In this document: piece after piece, positions 62,996 through 64,000 of the stretch | Numbering within the stretch: the first letter of the stretch is position 1 | Layout of the letters: every line of letters begins with the position of its first letter | Assembly (NCBI GenBank): GCA_947494305.1 | Contig: CANLUL010000001.1 | Coordinates: 1,674,001-1,738,000 of the forward strand | From: an uncultured Sphingomonadaceae bacterium | Lineage (GTDB): Bacteria; Pseudomonadota; Alphaproteobacteria; Sphingomonadales; Sphingomonadaceae | Reading direction: 5' to 3' | Length of the DNA: 64,000 nucleotides | Program-made: the position numbers and the translations under genes | The notes under the pieces: generated by a model | What the model was told of the DNA's origin: nothing | Seen by the model: only the letters and a program-made list of their open reading frames with translations | The model's database searches: none

Positions 62996-63328
62996 TTAAC
63001 TTTCAGCTGGCGCAACCTTTTTCTCGGCCATCAATTCACCAAGCTCGCCAGCTTCATACATTTCCATCATGATATCACTGCCGCCAATAAATTCACCTTT
63101 GACATAAAGTTGGGGAATGGTCGGCCAGTCAGAAAATTCTTTTATGCCCTGACGCACTTCCATGTCCTGCAGGACGTCGACGGATTCGAAGCCAACACCC
63201 AGGTGCTCGAGGATCGCCACCGCCTTGCTTGAGAAGCCACATTGCGGGAAAAGCGGCGTGCCTTTCATGAAAAGCACAACATCGTTGTTTTTTACAACAC
63301 CGTCAATTTTTGCGTTTACATCGGTCAT
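62996..63328 (-). CDS. grxD: monothiol glutaredoxin Grx4
   Basis: A 110-residue monothiol glutaredoxin with the CGFS active site in PLFPQCGFSSKA, a TIPQLY cis-proline loop and GGSDIM glutathione-binding end. These proteins carry [2Fe-2S] clusters and work with BolA, encoded ten bases upstream. It is third in the DUF1476-bolA-grxD transcript. Confidence 0.94.
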   Translation of the reverse strand: MTDVNAKIDGVVKNNDVVLFMKGTPLFPQCGFSSKAVAILEHLGVGFESVDVLQDMEVRQGIKEFSDWPTIPQLYVKGEFIGGSDIMMEMYEAGELGELMAEKKVAPAES

Positions 63329-63338
63329 ATCTATTCTC

Positions 63339-63572
63339 CTATTCAGGAACGGCCGTGGTTAACTGCAGCGCGTGCAATTCTCCACCCATTTTACCCTTCA
63401 GCGCTGCATATACAGCCTGATGTTGCTTAACGCGGTTCATGCCAGCAAAGGCAGCAGAAGTGACCTTCGCGGCATAATGATCGCCGTCGCCCGCCAAGTC
63501 GGTGATTTCCACCACCGCATCGGGGAAGGCTTCTACAATCATCGCCTCTATGTCTTCGCTAGCCATTGGCAT
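63339..63572 (-). CDS. BolA-family protein
   Basis: A 77-residue BolA/IbaG-type protein: DGDHYAAKVTSAAFAGMNRVKQHQAVYAALKGKM contains the conserved H and the RVKQHQ-x2-Y nucleic-acid/cluster face. It binds Grx4 to bridge an iron-sulfur cluster. Start may be ATG 63572 or the second ATG at 63566. It lies six bases after the DUF1476 gene. Confidence 0.93.
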   Translation of the reverse strand: MPMASEDIEAMIVEAFPDAVVEITDLAGDGDHYAAKVTSAAFAGMNRVKQHQAVYAALKGKMGGELHALQLTTAVPE

Positions 63573-63578
63573 TTCAGG

Positions 63579-63905
63579 TTACTCGTTTTCTTCAATAAAC
63601 TGACGGCGCGCTTCATCCATATTTTCTTCGAGCGCGGCACGGATAGCGGCATCATCGACATCGGTATTCGTCGCTTCGAAATCACCAAGAAGCTTGCGGA
63701 TCACATCTTCGTCGCCGGCTTCTTCAAAATCGGCTTCAACTACTTCTTTGGCATAGGCTGCGATTTCGTCACCGCTTTTGCCCATTTGGGCCGCAGCCCA
63801 TTCACCGACGAGACGATTGCGCCGCGCCGTTACCTTGAATTGTAGTTCAGCATCGCGGGCAAATTTATTCTCAAATGCTTTTTGCCGGTCGTTGAAATCA
63901 GCCAT
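63579..63905 (-). CDS. DUF1476, F1F0-ATPase zeta inhibitor
   Basis: A 108-residue helical protein with the family start FNDRQKAFENKFARDAELQFKVTARRNRLVGEWAA. In alphaproteobacteria such as Paracoccus the DUF1476 protein is the zeta subunit that blocks reverse ATP hydrolysis by the ATP synthase via its N-terminus. It is the first gene of a transcript with bolA and grxD. ATG 63905 follows GAGGG. Confidence 0.93.
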   Translation of the reverse strand: MADFNDRQKAFENKFARDAELQFKVTARRNRLVGEWAAAQMGKSGDEIAAYAKEVVEADFEEAGDEDVIRKLLGDFEATNTDVDDAAIRAALEENMDEARRQFIEENE

Positions 63906-63932
63906 GTAAATCCCTCAAAATATTGTTTCTTT

Positions 63933-63961
63933 AAAATAGGAATACCCACTTGTTTGGACAA
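63933..63961 (-). promoter_or_regulatory. sigma70-like promoter of DUF1476-bolA-grxD
   Basis: On the minus strand TTGTCC (63961-63956) and TATTTT (63938-63933) are separated by 17 bases, and the start codon follows 27 bases later with GAGGG ahead of it. This is the only recognisable promoter for the three downstream genes. Confidence 0.5.
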
Positions 63962-64000
63962 GGGGACGCTCCTGTTTAATGGAAAAGTTTAATCGGCTAC

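Noticed and set aside
1-64000. CRISPR arrays, prophage, insertion sequences, replication origin
   Set aside because: No regularly spaced repeats, transposase, integrase, phage structural gene or DnaA-box cluster was seen.

Overview
The window looks like chromosomal DNA of a sphingomonad-type alphaproteobacterium (Sphingomonadales, moderate GC). The basis is gene content: a Rhizobium-type glycerol ABC transporter (glpSTPQUV order), the alphaproteobacterial ATP-synthase inhibitor DUF1476, an FYDLN-acid TIGR02300 protein ahead of aroA-cmk-rpsA-ihfB, Grx4/BolA, and many carotenoid/acyl-CoA genes. I see no phage, transposase, CRISPR array or replication origin. Coding density is high and many neighbours overlap by ATGA.

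Layout. 0.1-5.2 kb: GPH-family sugar symporter, divergent lipoprotein amidohydrolase, membrane diguanylate cyclase, VanZ-like protein. 5.2-9 kb: thiolase, carotenoid-cleavage oxygenase and a tandem-domain HxlR regulator. 9.3-14.2 kb: large HAD protein (COG5610 type) coupled to a methyltransferase, then an anchored beta-propeller protein. 14.4-20.4 kb: complete glycerol-type ABC importer preceded by a 25-codon leader ORF that overlaps glpS. 20.4-24.1 kb: SDR, SoxR with a textbook SoxR box, and a rightward set (short ORF, two VOC proteins, dienelactone hydrolase, GFA-like protein). 24.1-29.2 kb: leftward oxidoreductase operon (AKR, NMO-like, MDR), ubiA, a short palindromic repeat, rsmE. 29.2-35.3 kb: three secreted DUF11-type surface proteins, two sharing a C-terminal 119-residue module. 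35.3-40.4 kb: DUF188, DEAD helicase, BaiN-like flavoprotein, acyl-CoA dehydrogenase, tRNA-Ala. 40.5-45.8 kb: housekeeping block TIGR02300 / aroA-CBU_0592-cmk-rpsA-ihfB / tRNA-Leu. 45.9-50.7 kb: flavin monooxygenase, two tandem peptide-type binding lipoproteins with no permease, DUF4112. 50.6-55.2 kb: nadC with a membrane protein and RNase T2 downstream, an unrecognised 453-residue gene wedged between nadC and nadA, then nadA. 55.3-59.7 kb: acyl-CoA ligase, then a coupled MBL hydrolase-DUF4230-kelch lipoprotein operon. 59.7-62.2 kb: BlaI/M56 two-gene sensor system with its operator. 62.2-64 kb: hairpin-rich intergenic stretch, DUF202, Grx4, BolA, DUF1476.

No single obvious new multi-gene system stands out. 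The best candidates for something undescribed are the orphan gene between nadC and nadA, the ATGA-coupled short ORFs ahead of glpS and of the SoxR-box VOC operon, the single-chain double HxlR regulator with two putative metal sites, and the M56 protein with a long charged helix. All coordinates and counts were read by eye; homology calls rest on motif recognition, not database searches.
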